DNA from: Erwinia rhapontici
GTDB lineage: Bacteria > Pseudomonadota > Gammaproteobacteria > Enterobacterales > Enterobacteriaceae
Direction of reading: 5' to 3'
Assembly: GCF_012271765.1 (NCBI RefSeq)
Contig: NZ_VRKO01000018.1
Coordinates: forward strand, 62,001-126,000
DNA length: 64,000 bases
Of this stretch, positions 35,406 to 45,602 are shown piece after piece. The position numbers and the translations under genes are program-made. The notes below the pieces were generated by a model, which made no database searches, was not told the DNA's origin, and saw only the letters and a program-made list of their open reading frames with translations. The first letter of the stretch is position 1, and each line of letters starts with the position of its first letter.

Positions 35406-37175
35406 ATGAATAAAACACGACAACAACAACTCACCCGCTGGCTGAAAAGTCAGAGTGTGCATGGCCATCGCTGGCTGCGCCTCTCATACCTGCTAGGCAC
35501 ATTGAGCGCCCTGCTGATCTTAGCCCAGGCCTGGTTTCTTGCCTCGCTGCTTCAGGCCCTGCTGATTGACCATCAGCCGCGTGATAGCCAGCTGCTGCAT
35601 TTTATTCTGCTACTGGCCTGCTTTGCGGGTCGTGCCTTTCTGGCATGGCTGCGCGAAAAGATCGGTTTCAAAACCGGCCAGGCTATCCGCCAGACCCTGC
35701 GCCGTCAGGTATTGAACCGTCTGTCTGATCTCGGGCCCGCCTGGATTCAGGGTAAACCCGCCGGGAGCTGGGCCACATTGCTGCTGGAACAGATTGAGGA
35801 GATGCAGGATTACTATGCGCGCTATTTGCCGCAGATGATGCTGGCGGGGATCATCCCATTGCTGGTACTGATCCTGCTGTTCCCGGTGAACTGGGCAGCC
35901 TCGCTGATCCTGCTGGCGACTGCACCATTGATCCCCTTATTTATGGCAATGGTGGGAATGGGTGCTGCCGATGCAAACCGCCGTAACTTTCAGGCACTGG
36001 CACGTCTGAGCGGTCAGTTCCTTGACCGTCTGCGCGGGCTGGAAACGTTACGTCTGTTTCACCGCGCACAGGCTGAAACCGCCACCATCGCAGAAGCGTC
36101 CGAGCAGTTCCGTCTGCGCACCATGGAAGTGCTGCGCATGGCGTTTCTGTCCTCGGCGGTGCTGGAGTTCTTCGCGTCAATCTCCATTGCCCTGATCGCG
36201 GTCTATTTCGGTTTCTCTTATCTTGGCGTCTTCAATTTTGGTCACTACAGCACCCCGGTTACCCTGTTTGCCGGGTTCCTCGTGCTGATACTCGCCCCTG
36301 AATTTTACCAGCCACTGCGTGACCTTGGGACTTACTACCATGCCAAGGCACAGGCGATTGGCGCCGCCGATGCGCTGCAAACCTTCCTTGAAGAGAGTGA
36401 GTCTGCCTCAGTTGAACGTGGATCGCTGACTCCGGACCTGAGTAATGGATTGAGTCTGGTGGCCCAGGATCTGGTCATCACTACGGCAGAAGGCACACCG
36501 CTTGCGGGTCCACTGAGTTTTACTTTACAACCGGGACAACGCGTGGCGCTGGTCGGGCAAAGCGGTGCGGGCAAAACTTCGCTGATGAATGTGCTGCTCG
36601 GCTACCTGCCCTATCGCGGTTCGCTGCTGATTAATGGCACAGAGCTGCGAGATATCGCTCTGCCGCACTGGCAGCTGCAGCTGGCCTGGGTGGGCCAAAA
36701 CCCGCACCTTCCCGCCGGTACACTGCGGCAGAACATTTTGCTGAGCGGTAATAGCGATGAAGCCCGTCTGCACCAGGTGCTGGCACTGGCTGGTGTGAAT
36801 GAATTCCTCTCACAGTTACCCGCGGGTCTTGACAGTGAAACCGGTGATCAGGCTGCGGGGCTTTCTGTTGGCCAGGCGCAGCGTGTTGCCGTTGCACGTG
36901 CGTTGATGAAGCCCTGCCAGCTGCTGCTGCTGGATGAACCTGATGCCAGCCTCGATGCGCACAGTGAACAGCATGTTAACCACGCGCTGTTACAGGCTTC
37001 TCATGCCCAGAGTACGCTGTTGATCACCCACCAGCTCGATCGCCTGGATCAGTGGGATGAAATCTGGCTGATGCGCAAAGGCGAAATTGTTCAGACAGGA
37101 AGCTGGGAGGCTCTGGCCCATCAACCAGGCCCATTTGCAGACCTGATGGCCCAGCGAGGAGGATCGCTCGAATGA
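35406..37175 (+). CDS. cydD: Heterodimeric ABC transporter CydDC, subunit CydD
   Basis: Inner-membrane ABC half-transporter that, with CydC, exports cysteine/glutathione or handles heme and is needed for cytochrome bd assembly. The 589 residues are standard. Membrane helices occupy the first ~320 residues; the ATPase has Walker A GQSGAGKTS near residue 385, signature LSVGQAQRVAVARAL and Walker B LLLLDEPDASLD. It overlaps cydC by 4 bases (ATGA). Confidence 0.97.
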   Translation: MNKTRQQQLTRWLKSQSVHGHRWLRLSYLLGTLSALLILAQAWFLASLLQALLIDHQPRDSQLLHFILLLACFAGRAFLAWLREKIGFKTGQAIRQTLRRQVLNRLSDLGPAWIQGKPAGSWATLLLEQIEEMQDYYARYLPQMMLAGIIPLLVLILLFPVNWAASLILLATAPLIPLFMAMVGMGAADANRRNFQALARLSGQFLDRLRGLETLRLFHRAQAETATIAEASEQFRLRTMEVLRMAFLSSAVLEFFASISIALIAVYFGFSYLGVFNFGHYSTPVTLFAGFLVLILAPEFYQPLRDLGTYYHAKAQAIGAADALQTFLEESESASVERGSLTPDLSNGLSLVAQDLVITTAEGTPLAGPLSFTLQPGQRVALVGQSGAGKTSLMNVLLGYLPYRGSLLINGTELRDIALPHWQLQLAWVGQNPHLPAGTLRQNILLSGNSDEARLHQVLALAGVNEFLSQLPAGLDSETGDQAAGLSVGQAQRVAVARALMKPCQLLLLDEPDASLDAHSEQHVNHALLQASHAQSTLLITHQLDRLDQWDEIWLMRKGEIVQTGSWEALAHQPGPFADLMAQRGGSLE

Positions 37176-38902
37176 AAACCCTGCTGCCGTTTTTAAGACT
37201 CTATCGTCGCCATATCCTGCGGTTACTGGCGGGCATTGTGCTGGCTGTGCTGACGCTACTGGCCAGTATCGGCCTGCTGACGCTGTCGGGCTGGTTCCTC
37301 GCCGCGACGTCTCTGGCGGGCGTCGCCGGGATCTACAGCTTTAACTATATGCTTCCTGCCGCCGGGGTTCGCGGCACGGCAATCAGCCGTACGGTGGCAC
37401 GCTACCTGGAGCGCCTGGTCAGCCACGACACTACCTTCCGTGTGCTTCAGCATCTGCGGGTATTCACCTTCAGCAAGCTGCTGCCGCTCTCTCCTGCCGG
37501 TATCGCCCGTTTCCGTGAAGGCGATTTGCTCAACCGTCTGGTGGCGGATGTGGATACGCTGGATCATCTCTATCTGCGTGTCATTTCACCGTTGGTGGGG
37601 GCGCTGGCCGTCATTGTGGTGGTGACGATCGGCCTGAGCTGGCTGGATACCAGTCTGGCACTGACCCTTGGCGCACTGATGCTGCTGACGCTGATTGTTA
37701 TCCCTCCTGTGTTTTACCGTGCCGGGCTGCCGGTAGGCGCTGATTTAACTCGCCTGCGTGGCGAATATCGCAGCGGCCTGACCCGCTGGCTTCAGGGGCA
37801 AGCCGAATTAAGTCTGTATGGGGCTGCCAGCCAGTTCCGCAGCACAATGAATGCCACCGAGCAGAACTGGCTGGCTGCGCAACAGCGTCAGGCGAGCCTG
37901 ACCGGGATGTCTCAGGGACTGGTGATGTTGATGGGTGGCATCGCCGTCACGCTGCTGTTGTGGTTAAGTGCTGTTGGCATCGGCGGCGATCCTTATCCTG
38001 GTGCTTACATTGCGCTGTTTGTCTTCTGTGCGCTGGCGGCCTTTGAAGCGCTGGCACCGGTCGGTACTGCATTCCAGCATCTCGGCCACGTTATCGCCTC
38101 AGCAAAACGCGTTTCACAGATTATCGAACAGCGACCGGCCGTTAACTTCACAGCGGAAAGTGGAACATTACAGAGTGCTGGTGCGGCGCTGAGCCTGAGT
38201 GATGTCAGCTTCCGTTACGGCGAAGGCCCGTACGCCCTTGCCGGGCTGACGCTTGAGATTGGCGCTGGCGAACATATCGCCCTGCTCGGTCGGACTGGCT
38301 GCGGCAAGTCCACGCTGTTGCAACTACTCACCCGCGCCTGGGATCCGCAACAAGGGACTATCCTGTTGAATGGTCAACCGCTGACTGACTGGAGTGAAGC
38401 CGATTTACGTGCCCGCACCAGCGTGGTCACCCAGCGTGTGCATCTGTTCAGCGCCAGCCTGCGTGACAATCTGCTGCTGGCCGCACCGGCATTCCGCGAT
38501 GAGCAGCTGTGTGATGCCCTTCATCAGGTCGGGCTGGAGACACTGCTGGATAATGATCAGGGACTCAATGCCTGGCTGGGTGAAGGCGGTCGTCAGCTTT
38601 CCGGTGGGGAGCTGCGCCGACTGGGTCTGGCGCGCGCGTTGCTGCACGGCGGCGATTTAATGTTACTGGATGAACCGACGGAAGGCCTGGATGCGGAAAC
38701 CGAACAGCAGATCCTGGCTTTGCTGCGCCAGGTCGCCCGCGGGAAAACCCTGATTATGGTGACGCACCGTCTGCGGGGTCTGGCACATTTCGATCGAATT
38801 TGTGTTATGGATAGCGGCCAGATTATTGAACAAGGCAATCACCAGGAATTAGTCTCAAAACAGGGCCGATACTGGACATTTCTGCAGCGCTTTGCGCTAT
38901 AG
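37172..38902 (+). CDS. cydC: Heterodimeric ABC transporter CydDC, subunit CydC
   Basis: Partner of CydD, with 576 residues (573 in E. coli). Six helices in the first ~310 residues, then the ATPase with Walker [10 protein letters not shown] near residue 372, signature [15 protein letters not shown], Walker [13 protein letters not shown] and H-loop MVTHRLRG. Translationally coupled to cydD; aat begins 32 bases later, so the three genes may share a transcript. Confidence 0.97.
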   Translation: MKTLLPFLRLYRRHILRLLAGIVLAVLTLLASIGLLTLSGWFLAATSLAGVAGIYSFNYMLPAAGVRGTAISRTVARYLERLVSHDTTFRVLQHLRVFTFSKLLPLSPAGIARFREGDLLNRLVADVDTLDHLYLRVISPLVGALAVIVVVTIGLSWLDTSLALTLGALMLLTLIVIPPVFYRAGLPVGADLTRLRGEYRSGLTRWLQGQAELSLYGAASQFRSTMNATEQNWLAAQQRQASLTGMSQGLVMLMGGIAVTLLLWLSAVGIGGDPYPGAYIALFVFCALAAFEALAPVGTAFQHLGHVIASAKRVSQIIEQRPAVNFTAESGTLQSAGAALSLSDVSFRYGEGPYALAGLTLEIGAGEHIALLGRTGCGKSTLLQLLTRAWDPQQGTILLNGQPLTDWSEADLRARTSVVTQRVHLFSASLRDNLLLAAPAFRDEQLCDALHQVGLETLLDNDQGLNAWLGEGGRQLSGGELRRLGLARALLHGGDLMLLDEPTEGLDAETEQQILALLRQVARGKTLIMVTHRLRGLAHFDRICVMDSGQIIEQGNHQELVSKQGRYWTFLQRFAL

Positions 38903-38934
38903 TCATTACCTCTCGTGCTGATGAGTATTGCCCG

Positions 38935-39627
38935 ATGCGCCTGATCCAGCTCTCACGTGAATCGCTTAATTTCCCGCCGCCAGAAATGGCGTTGCGGGAA
39001 CCCAATGGCCTGCTGGCAATGGGGGGAGACCTCAGTCCGCAGCGTTTGCTTAACGCTTATCATCGGGGCATTTTTCCGTGGTTTTCCCCTGGCGATCCTA
39101 TCCTCTGGTGGTCACCCGATCCGCGGGCAGTGCTGCTGCCTGAACATTTCCATCTCAGCCGCAGTATGAAACGCTTTCATCAAAAATCCCCTTATCAGGT
39201 CACACTGAACCAACAATTTCAGCAGGTGATAGAAGGCTGCGCCAGCGATCGTAATGAAGGAACCTGGATCACCCATGAGGTGAAACGCGCCTGGCAAAAG
39301 TTGCATGAGCTGGGACACGCACAGTCGATAGAAGTATGGCGTGGTGAAGACCTGGTCGGCGGTATGTACGGGCTGGAACTGGGGCAAATCTTTTGCGGTG
39401 AATCGATGTTCAGCCGCAGCGAGAATGCCTCCAAAACGGCATTGCTGGTCTTCAGTGAGTACTTTCAGCAACAGGGTGGCAAGTTAATCGACTGCCAGGT
39501 GCTTAATCCTCATACCCTCTCTCTGGGCGCGCAGGAAATTCCCCGCGCGGCCTACCTGCAATATGTCCATTCTCTGGCGCATCAGCCTCTTTCTGCTGAT
39601 TGCTGGCAGCCACGTCGGCTTTTTTAA
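38935..39627 (+). CDS. aat: Leucyl/phenylalanyl-tRNA-protein transferase
   Basis: Adds Leu or Phe to N-terminal Lys/Arg, making N-degrons for ClpS-ClpAP. The 230 residues match the family. Conserved parts: [44 protein letters not shown] and [17 protein letters not shown]. It functionally pairs with clpS and clpA, which lie beyond infA and the autotransporter cassette in this window. Confidence 0.97.
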   Translation: MRLIQLSRESLNFPPPEMALREPNGLLAMGGDLSPQRLLNAYHRGIFPWFSPGDPILWWSPDPRAVLLPEHFHLSRSMKRFHQKSPYQVTLNQQFQQVIEGCASDRNEGTWITHEVKRAWQKLHELGHAQSIEVWRGEDLVGGMYGLELGQIFCGESMFSRSENASKTALLVFSEYFQQQGGKLIDCQVLNPHTLSLGAQEIPRAAYLQYVHSLAHQPLSADCWQPRRLF

Positions 39628-40206
<579 letters not shown>

Positions 40207-40258
40207 GTGACCCATTCTGAGGTGCTGCCGCGTTAATCGCCAGCAGTACCGCTACGCC

Positions 40259-40288
40259 AAACCGGACTGCTTTCAGTCCGGTTTTTTT
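40259..40288 (+). terminator. Terminator of infA
   Basis: AAACCGGACTG and CAGTCCGGTTT form a perfect 11-bp stem with a CTTT loop and a T-run. An exact copy of the hairpin lies at 42989-43018. Confidence 0.87.
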
Positions 40289-40403
40289 ACGCCTGAAATA
40301 TAGTGATTCGTGCCCCTAAAGTGCCGTTGCCTCCTTGCCGATAAATCAGATAATTCTTAAAAAATGGGTACCTCAACCTTATAATTCTGATGGTGGCAAA
40401 TAA

Positions 40404-42863
40404 ATGATAAGAACGCTGCACTCTTTCCCTCTTAAACCGCTGGTTATTGCACTGGCGGCGGCTCAAAGTCTGACGTCTCTGGCACATGCCATCCCAACAC
40501 AGACTGAGCAGGTTGTTGACGCCAGTTATAGCTATACGACAACACTGAGCCCCACTACTGATATTCTGACGTTCACACCTGACGCCAACTTTTCCATCTC
40601 CAGCATTGCGGTAAATAACCAGCAGCATACCCAACGGGTGGATAATCAGGGCATTCTCAACTCGATTTACTCATCGACGCTGATGAACCAGGGGATCATC
40701 GACACCCTGCGCAATTCAGGTCAGCTCACTATTGGTTCCAACAGTGGAATGGTTTTATCGGGCGGCGCGATTTACAACACCAATAACGCCACCATTACTA
40801 ACCTGATTAACAGCGGTACCATCAGTACCAATGGTACGTCTATGCCGATGCCCGGTATGGGAGCTGCGGGGATTCAGAACAATGGAATCATTACGACACT
40901 GACTAATCAGGCGCTCGGCACTATTTCCAGCACTAATACGGCCATCTTCAATTCAGGTACCATTACCGAGCTGAACAACGAGGGCACCATTCGTCAGTTG
41001 GGTAATAGCAACATCTATATTGGAACGGCTATCACCAACTACGGCACGCTGACGACCCTTAATAACAGCGGTACTATCATCGGGAATGTCACCAGTTACT
41101 CCATGACCGACCTGGTGATAAACGGTGGGAACATCCGACGTGGCATACTGACCGGCATCACAAGTGATTCGATAATCTTACCAAACTCAACGCTCGGTAC
41201 ACTGGGCAGTTACAATGCTAATCTCGCTTTCCAGCAGGGCAAGCTTTGGTTGAATGATAATGTCGGGCTCGGCAGCAACGGTACACTGACCAATAGCGCT
41301 GACGTTCTGATTACCCAACCGGTAAACATTAATGGGAATTATCATCAAACTGCTGCGGCCGTCCTGAATATTGGTGTTACCGACTTTACAAACGCTAACG
41401 GCAGCACTCTCGATGTGGGCTACGGCCGCCTGAACGTGAATGGCAATGCACAGATAGACCCTGGGTCGTCCATTCGCTTAACCAGTACTGGCAGCAGCTA
41501 TGGTTTCGCCAGCGGCCAGCGCTATGTAGTGATCAATGCCACCACGGCCGATTATAATGCCGCCATGCTGCATTACAGCGCTGACACGTTTAATGGGACA
41601 GTGACAGGTGCAGCGATTAGCGACGAAGTCAATAATACCAATAACCTGGTCGTTTATCTGTCCGGCGGTAATAACAGCGGTGGCGGTAATAACAACGGTG
41701 GCGGCAATACGCCAAAGCCGGGTAAACCGCTTCCGACGACGGGCAATGCCATCTCGTCACTGAATGGTCTGTCGAGCTACAGCGGCATCTCTTCCCCTGC
41801 GCTGCTGAATCTGTTCAACGCCTCAAAAACCATCACCACGGAAGCGGAAGCCAACCGCATCGGCGAGCAGCTTTCGCCAGGCCAGAACAGCATGGCGTCC
41901 GCCGCCACCTCGGCCGCATCCATGGATGCCCTGGGCGTCGTTGGCACGCATCTGGACGGCCTGCGCATCACCCCGGGCGCCAGCGCACGCGGTATCGCCA
42001 CCGGTGATGACAGCCTCGACTGGGCCGCCTGGGGCAAACCGTTCTACGGCAGCGCGCGTCAGGGCATGGTCGATAACGTCAGCGGTTACCGCGCACATTA
42101 CGGCGGCCTGGTGCTGGGTGCCGACCGTCAGATTCTGGACAGCTGGCGTGCCGGTGCGGCGTTAAGCTACAGCCGCACCTCCGTTAAAGGCCAGGATAAC
42201 GTGAAAGGCAGCAGCAGCGACGTTGACGCATGGGGCGGCATTCTCTATGCCACCTACAGCGGCGAGCCGTGGTTCGTCAACCTCAGCACCAGCCTGACCC
42301 GCCAGTCTTATGACAGCCAGCGTCAGGTGGCCTTCGACGGCTTCAACGACAACGCCAGCGCGCACTTTACCGGGCAGCAGGTGGCACTGAAGTCGGAGGT
42401 CGGTTATCCGCTGGCATTAGGGGCTAACACCACACTGACCCCGCTGGCCAGCCTGAGCTACAGCTACCTGCATCAGGGCAGCTACCAGGAAAACAGCGAC
42501 AATGGCAGTGCGCTGGATGTCGACAGCGCGCACAGCCAGTCGGTCGAAAGCAGCCTCGGCGGTAAACTGGCGCACAGCTGGTCAACGCCTGCCGGCGACC
42601 TGTCTCCGTTTGTCCAGGTGATGTGGACCCATCAGTACGATCGCAGCCCGATGACCACTAACTCCGGTTTCAGCGCGGACAGCCTGGGGGAAACCCGCTT
42701 TACCTCACAGGGCGCCCGCCAGGCTGCAGACAGTGCGGATACCAGCGTTGGTGTTTCACTGGCCCATGCCGACGACCTGACGCTGGAAGCGCGGTACGAC
42801 CTGCAAACTGCACCGCAGTTCATGGGTCAGACCGTCAGCCTGCAAGTGCGTAAGCTGTTCTAA
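40404..42863 (+). CDS. Autotransporter (type Va) with beta-helix passenger, copy 1
   Basis: Predicted self-secreted outer-membrane protein of 819 residues. Signal peptide: MIRTLHSFPLKPLVIALAAA..LAHA, cleavage near residue 29. The passenger (about 30-420) has many short L-x-NSGTI-type repeats (LINSGTIST, LNNSGTIIG, FNSGTITELNNEG) expected of a right-handed beta-helix, with a C-terminal YHQTAAAVLNIGV..GRLNVNG segment. A Gly/Asn linker (SGGGNNNGGGN, about 423-434) joins it to the autotransporter barrel (about 545-819), which ends in the outer-membrane signature F (LQVRKLF). Substrate or adhesive role is unknown; no protease or lipase motif seen. It ends against a relic of the lipoprotein gene and a duplicate terminator. 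Confidence 0.88.
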   Translation: MIRTLHSFPLKPLVIALAAAQSLTSLAHAIPTQTEQVVDASYSYTTTLSPTTDILTFTPDANFSISSIAVNNQQHTQRVDNQGILNSIYSSTLMNQGIIDTLRNSGQLTIGSNSGMVLSGGAIYNTNNATITNLINSGTISTNGTSMPMPGMGAAGIQNNGIITTLTNQALGTISSTNTAIFNSGTITELNNEGTIRQLGNSNIYIGTAITNYGTLTTLNNSGTIIGNVTSYSMTDLVINGGNIRRGILTGITSDSIILPNSTLGTLGSYNANLAFQQGKLWLNDNVGLGSNGTLTNSADVLITQPVNINGNYHQTAAAVLNIGVTDFTNANGSTLDVGYGRLNVNGNAQIDPGSSIRLTSTGSSYGFASGQRYVVINATTADYNAAMLHYSADTFNGTVTGAAISDEVNNTNNLVVYLSGGNNSGGGNNNGGGNTPKPGKPLPTTGNAISSLNGLSSYSGISSPALLNLFNASKTITTEAEANRIGEQLSPGQNSMASAATSAASMDALGVVGTHLDGLRITPGASARGIATGDDSLDWAAWGKPFYGSARQGMVDNVSGYRAHYGGLVLGADRQILDSWRAGAALSYSRTSVKGQDNVKGSSSDVDAWGGILYATYSGEPWFVNLSTSLTRQSYDSQRQVAFDGFNDNASAHFTGQQVALKSEVGYPLALGANTTLTPLASLSYSYLHQGSYQENSDNGSALDVDSAHSQSVESSLGGKLAHSWSTPAGDLSPFVQVMWTHQYDRSPMTTNSGFSADSLGETRFTSQGARQAADSADTSVGVSLAHADDLTLEARYDLQTAPQFMGQTVSLQVRKLF

Positions 42864-42870
42864 GCCACGG

Positions 42871-42924
42871 GTGAAATTCATGCCCCCAGGCGTTGGATTA
42901 CTGCGGTGTAGTCTGCCGCAGTAA
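42871..42924 (+). pseudogene. Relic of the lipoprotein hydrolase gene start
   Basis: GTG-AAA-TTC followed by 14 more codons and TAA reads MKFMPPGVGLLRCSLPQ. It aligns with the first residues of the intact gene at 45603 (MKFTSRCVGLLWCSLLIG). The eight-base spacing after the autotransporter stop is the same. This marks the right end of the duplicated unit; a stop replaces the lipobox. Too short to be functional. Confidence 0.8.
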
Positions 42925-42927
42925 TCC
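42895..42927 (+). terminator. 12-bp perfect hairpin after autotransporter 1
   Basis: GGATTACTGCGG and CCGCAGTAATCC are exact reverse complements, 9 bases apart, inside and just past the relic. No U-tract, so a transcription stop here is uncertain; it may protect the message end. The intact lipoprotein gene lacks the right arm. Confidence 0.55.
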
Positions 42928-42988
42928 TGCTGCAAAAGTGGTGCCTCTGGCTTCTATACCGGGGCGCTGCCTGCAGTACCGCTACGCC

Positions 42989-43018
42989 AAACCGGACTGC
43001 TTTCAGTCCGGTTTTTTT
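42989..43018 (+). terminator. Duplicate of the infA terminator, between the autotransporters
   Basis: Same hairpin as 40259-40288 (AAACCGGACTG, CTTT loop, CAGTCCGGTTT, T-run) with no infA gene before it. It probably ends the transcript of autotransporter 1 and insulates copy 2. Confidence 0.85.
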
Positions 43019-43138
43019 ATGCCTGAAATATAGTGATTTGCACATCTAAAGTGCCTCTCAATGCTGCCGATAAATCAGATAATTCCTATAAAACGGACGG
43101 AGAAAACCGTCTTGTTAACTCTGATGGTGGCAAACACA

Positions 43139-45595
43139 ATGAATAAATCGCTGTATTCTTTCCCACTCAAGCCGCTGGTTGTTGCGCTGGCGGCGGCTCA
43201 ATGTTTTAACCTTGCTCACGCCGACCCGGCACAAACCGAAGAGATAATTAGTCACTCAGCTGTCATTAATCAGCTCACCGTCTCTACCGATATTCTGACG
43301 ATTGAGCCTGCGGCAACCTTGAGTTCAACTACCACATCCATGTCGTATCTTGCTACCGTAGCCAATATGAAAGATACCGATTTAGTGGATAATCAGGGCA
43401 GTATCTACAACGACTCCAAGCTTGCTTTCTATAACGGTGGCGGGGGAACGCTTTCCTCTCTGAAAAACTCAGGGGTAATGAACTCAACAGATTTCATTGC
43501 GCTGGAAAACGACAACACGATTGGTTCTCTGGTAAACAGCGGGCTAATCACCTCTGGCAACAACACATCAAGCACGTCGGATCCGATGTCAGGGATCGCT
43601 AACTTCGGTACGATCACTACGCTGACTAACACCGATACCGGTGAAATCATCGGGGGAACAAAAGCTATTTTTAACGTTGGCGTGATAACGACTCTGAATA
43701 ACGATGGTTATATTGGCGTGTATGGTAACGGGCTGAACTCATCTGATAGCATTGCCATTCTCAACAAAGGTACGATTGGCGCGATCAACAACAGCGGAAC
43801 CATCGCCGGTGACATTGTCAACAATACCAGTAATGCTCTGGTGATCAACGGGGGCGTAAATCGTCGCGGTTCGCTGATCGGTAGTAATCAGATGATTTAT
43901 TCATTCTCATTACCAACATCCTCACCGATTGGTGCGATAAACAGCACAGGGGCAGATGTGCGTTTCCAGACGGGACAGCTGCTGCTGAACGACAACGTGT
44001 ATCTGGGTGGCACTCATACCCTGACCAACAACGCTGATGTTCTGGTTAATGAGAGTCTGAAGGTCGACGGCAACTACCATCAGACCGCTAACGCGATCCT
44101 GCGTATTGGGGTTTCCGATGCCTCCCAGGCGCTGGGAAGCGCGCTGGATAGTGGCTATGGACGCCTGAACGTCAGAGGAAATGCGGTGATTGATGCAGGG
44201 TCTTCAATCAAATTACTCAATACAGGCAGCTATGGTTTTGCCGATGGTCAGCGCTATGTGGTGATCAAAGCCAGTACTGCCGATTATAATGCCAGCAAGC
44301 TGCACTACAGTGCTGACACGTTTAATGGCACAGTGACAGGTACAGCGATTAGCGACGAAGTCAGTAATACCGACAACCTGGTCGTCTATCTGTCCGGCGG
44401 TAATAACAGCGGTGGCGGTAATAACAACGGTGGTGGCAATACCCCAAGCACGGGCAGACCGCTTCCGACAACTGGCAATGCCATCTCGTCACTGAATGGT
44501 CTGTCGAGCTACAGCGGCATCTCCTCCCCTGCGCTGCTGAATCTCTTCAACGCCTCAAAAACCATCACCACGGAAGCAGAAGCCAACCGCATCGGCGAGC
44601 AGCTTTCGCCAGGCCAGAACAGCATGGCATCCGCCGCCACCTCGGCCGCATCCATGGATGCCCTGGGCGTCGTTGGCACGCATCTGGACGGCCTGCGCAT
44701 CACCCCGGGCGCCAGCGCACGTGGTGTCGCCACCGGTGACGACAGCCTCGACTGGGCAGCATGGGGCAAACCTTTCTACGGCAGCGCGCGTCAGGGCATG
44801 GTCGATAACGTCAGTGGTTACCGCGCCCATTACGGCGGCCTGGTGCTGGGTGCTGACCGTCAGATTCTGGATAGCTGGCGTGCCGGTGCGGCGTTAAGCT
44901 ACAGCCGCACCTCCGTTAAAGGCCAGGACAACGTCAAAGGCAGCAGCAGCGACGTTGACGCATGGGGCGGCATTCTTTATGCCACCTACAGCGGCGAGCC
45001 GTGGTTTGTTAACCTCAGCACCAGCCTGACCCGTCAGTCTTACGACAGCCAGCGTCAGGTGGCCTTCGACGGCTTCAACGACAACGCCAGCGCGCACTTT
45101 ACCGGGCAGCAGGTGGCACTGAAGTCGGAGGTCGGTTACCCGCTGGCATTAGGGGCTAACACCACCCTGACCCCGCTGGCCAGCCTGAGCTACAGCTACC
45201 TTCATCAGGGCAGCTATCAGGAAAATAGCGACAACGGCAGTGCGCTGGATGTCGACAGCGCCCACAGCCAGTCGGTCGAAAGCAGCCTCGGCGGTAAACT
45301 GGCGCACAGCTGGTCAACGCCTGCCGGCGACCTGTCTCCGTTTGTCCAGGTAATGTGGAGCCATCAGTACGATCGCAGCCCGATGACCACTAATTCCGGT
45401 TTCAGCGCGGACAGTCTGGGGGAAACCCGCTTTACCTCGCAGGGTGCCCGCCAGGCTGCAGACAGTGCAGATACCAGCGTCGGTGTTTCACTGGCTCATG
45501 CCGATGACCTGACCCTGGAAGCGCGTTACGACCTGCAAACTGCACCGCAGTTCATGGGTCAGACCGTCAGTCTGCAAGTGCGTAAGCTGTTCTAA
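43139..45595 (+). CDS. Autotransporter (type Va) with beta-helix passenger, copy 2
   Basis: Tandem paralogue of the preceding autotransporter, 818 residues from ATG 43139. An in-frame ATG at 43124 would add MVANT before the signal peptide (MNKSLYSFPLKPLVVALAAA..LAHA). The passenger keeps the plan (LVNSGLITS, LNNDGYIGV, INNSGTIAG) but its sequence differs over most of its length. Similarity rises from about residue 330, and from the PLPTTGN linker to the end (378 residues) only two residues differ from copy 1 (GIATG/GVATG, WTHQ/WSHQ). The stop is followed 7 bases later by the lipoprotein gene with no terminator between, so the two are probably co-transcribed. Confidence 0.88.
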   Translation: MNKSLYSFPLKPLVVALAAAQCFNLAHADPAQTEEIISHSAVINQLTVSTDILTIEPAATLSSTTTSMSYLATVANMKDTDLVDNQGSIYNDSKLAFYNGGGGTLSSLKNSGVMNSTDFIALENDNTIGSLVNSGLITSGNNTSSTSDPMSGIANFGTITTLTNTDTGEIIGGTKAIFNVGVITTLNNDGYIGVYGNGLNSSDSIAILNKGTIGAINNSGTIAGDIVNNTSNALVINGGVNRRGSLIGSNQMIYSFSLPTSSPIGAINSTGADVRFQTGQLLLNDNVYLGGTHTLTNNADVLVNESLKVDGNYHQTANAILRIGVSDASQALGSALDSGYGRLNVRGNAVIDAGSSIKLLNTGSYGFADGQRYVVIKASTADYNASKLHYSADTFNGTVTGTAISDEVSNTDNLVVYLSGGNNSGGGNNNGGGNTPSTGRPLPTTGNAISSLNGLSSYSGISSPALLNLFNASKTITTEAEANRIGEQLSPGQNSMASAATSAASMDALGVVGTHLDGLRITPGASARGVATGDDSLDWAAWGKPFYGSARQGMVDNVSGYRAHYGGLVLGADRQILDSWRAGAALSYSRTSVKGQDNVKGSSSDVDAWGGILYATYSGEPWFVNLSTSLTRQSYDSQRQVAFDGFNDNASAHFTGQQVALKSEVGYPLALGANTTLTPLASLSYSYLHQGSYQENSDNGSALDVDSAHSQSVESSLGGKLAHSWSTPAGDLSPFVQVMWSHQYDRSPMTTNSGFSADSLGETRFTSQGARQAADSADTSVGVSLAHADDLTLEARYDLQTAPQFMGQTVSLQVRKLF

Positions 45596-45602
45596 GCCAC
45601 GG

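Larger units (their letters stand above)
40243..42917 (+). repeat. Tandem duplication, copy 1 (terminator + autotransporter + start of lipoprotein gene)
   Basis: This stretch aligns with 42973-45650. Alignment begins within CAGTACCGCTACGCC just before the infA terminator, continues through the promoter-proximal DNA (CTGAAATATAGTGATT, CGATAAATCAGATAATTC, CTGATGGTGGCAAA) and the autotransporter gene, and ends in the first codons of the lipoprotein gene. The unit offset is about 2730 bases. Passenger-coding parts have diverged; 3-prime parts are near identical. Confidence 0.85.

Noticed and set aside
41823-42098. Open frames antisense to both autotransporter barrels, repeated at 44555-44830
   Set aside because: They recur only because the barrel DNA is duplicated; they mirror the GC-rich codon pattern of the sense genes and have no start signals.
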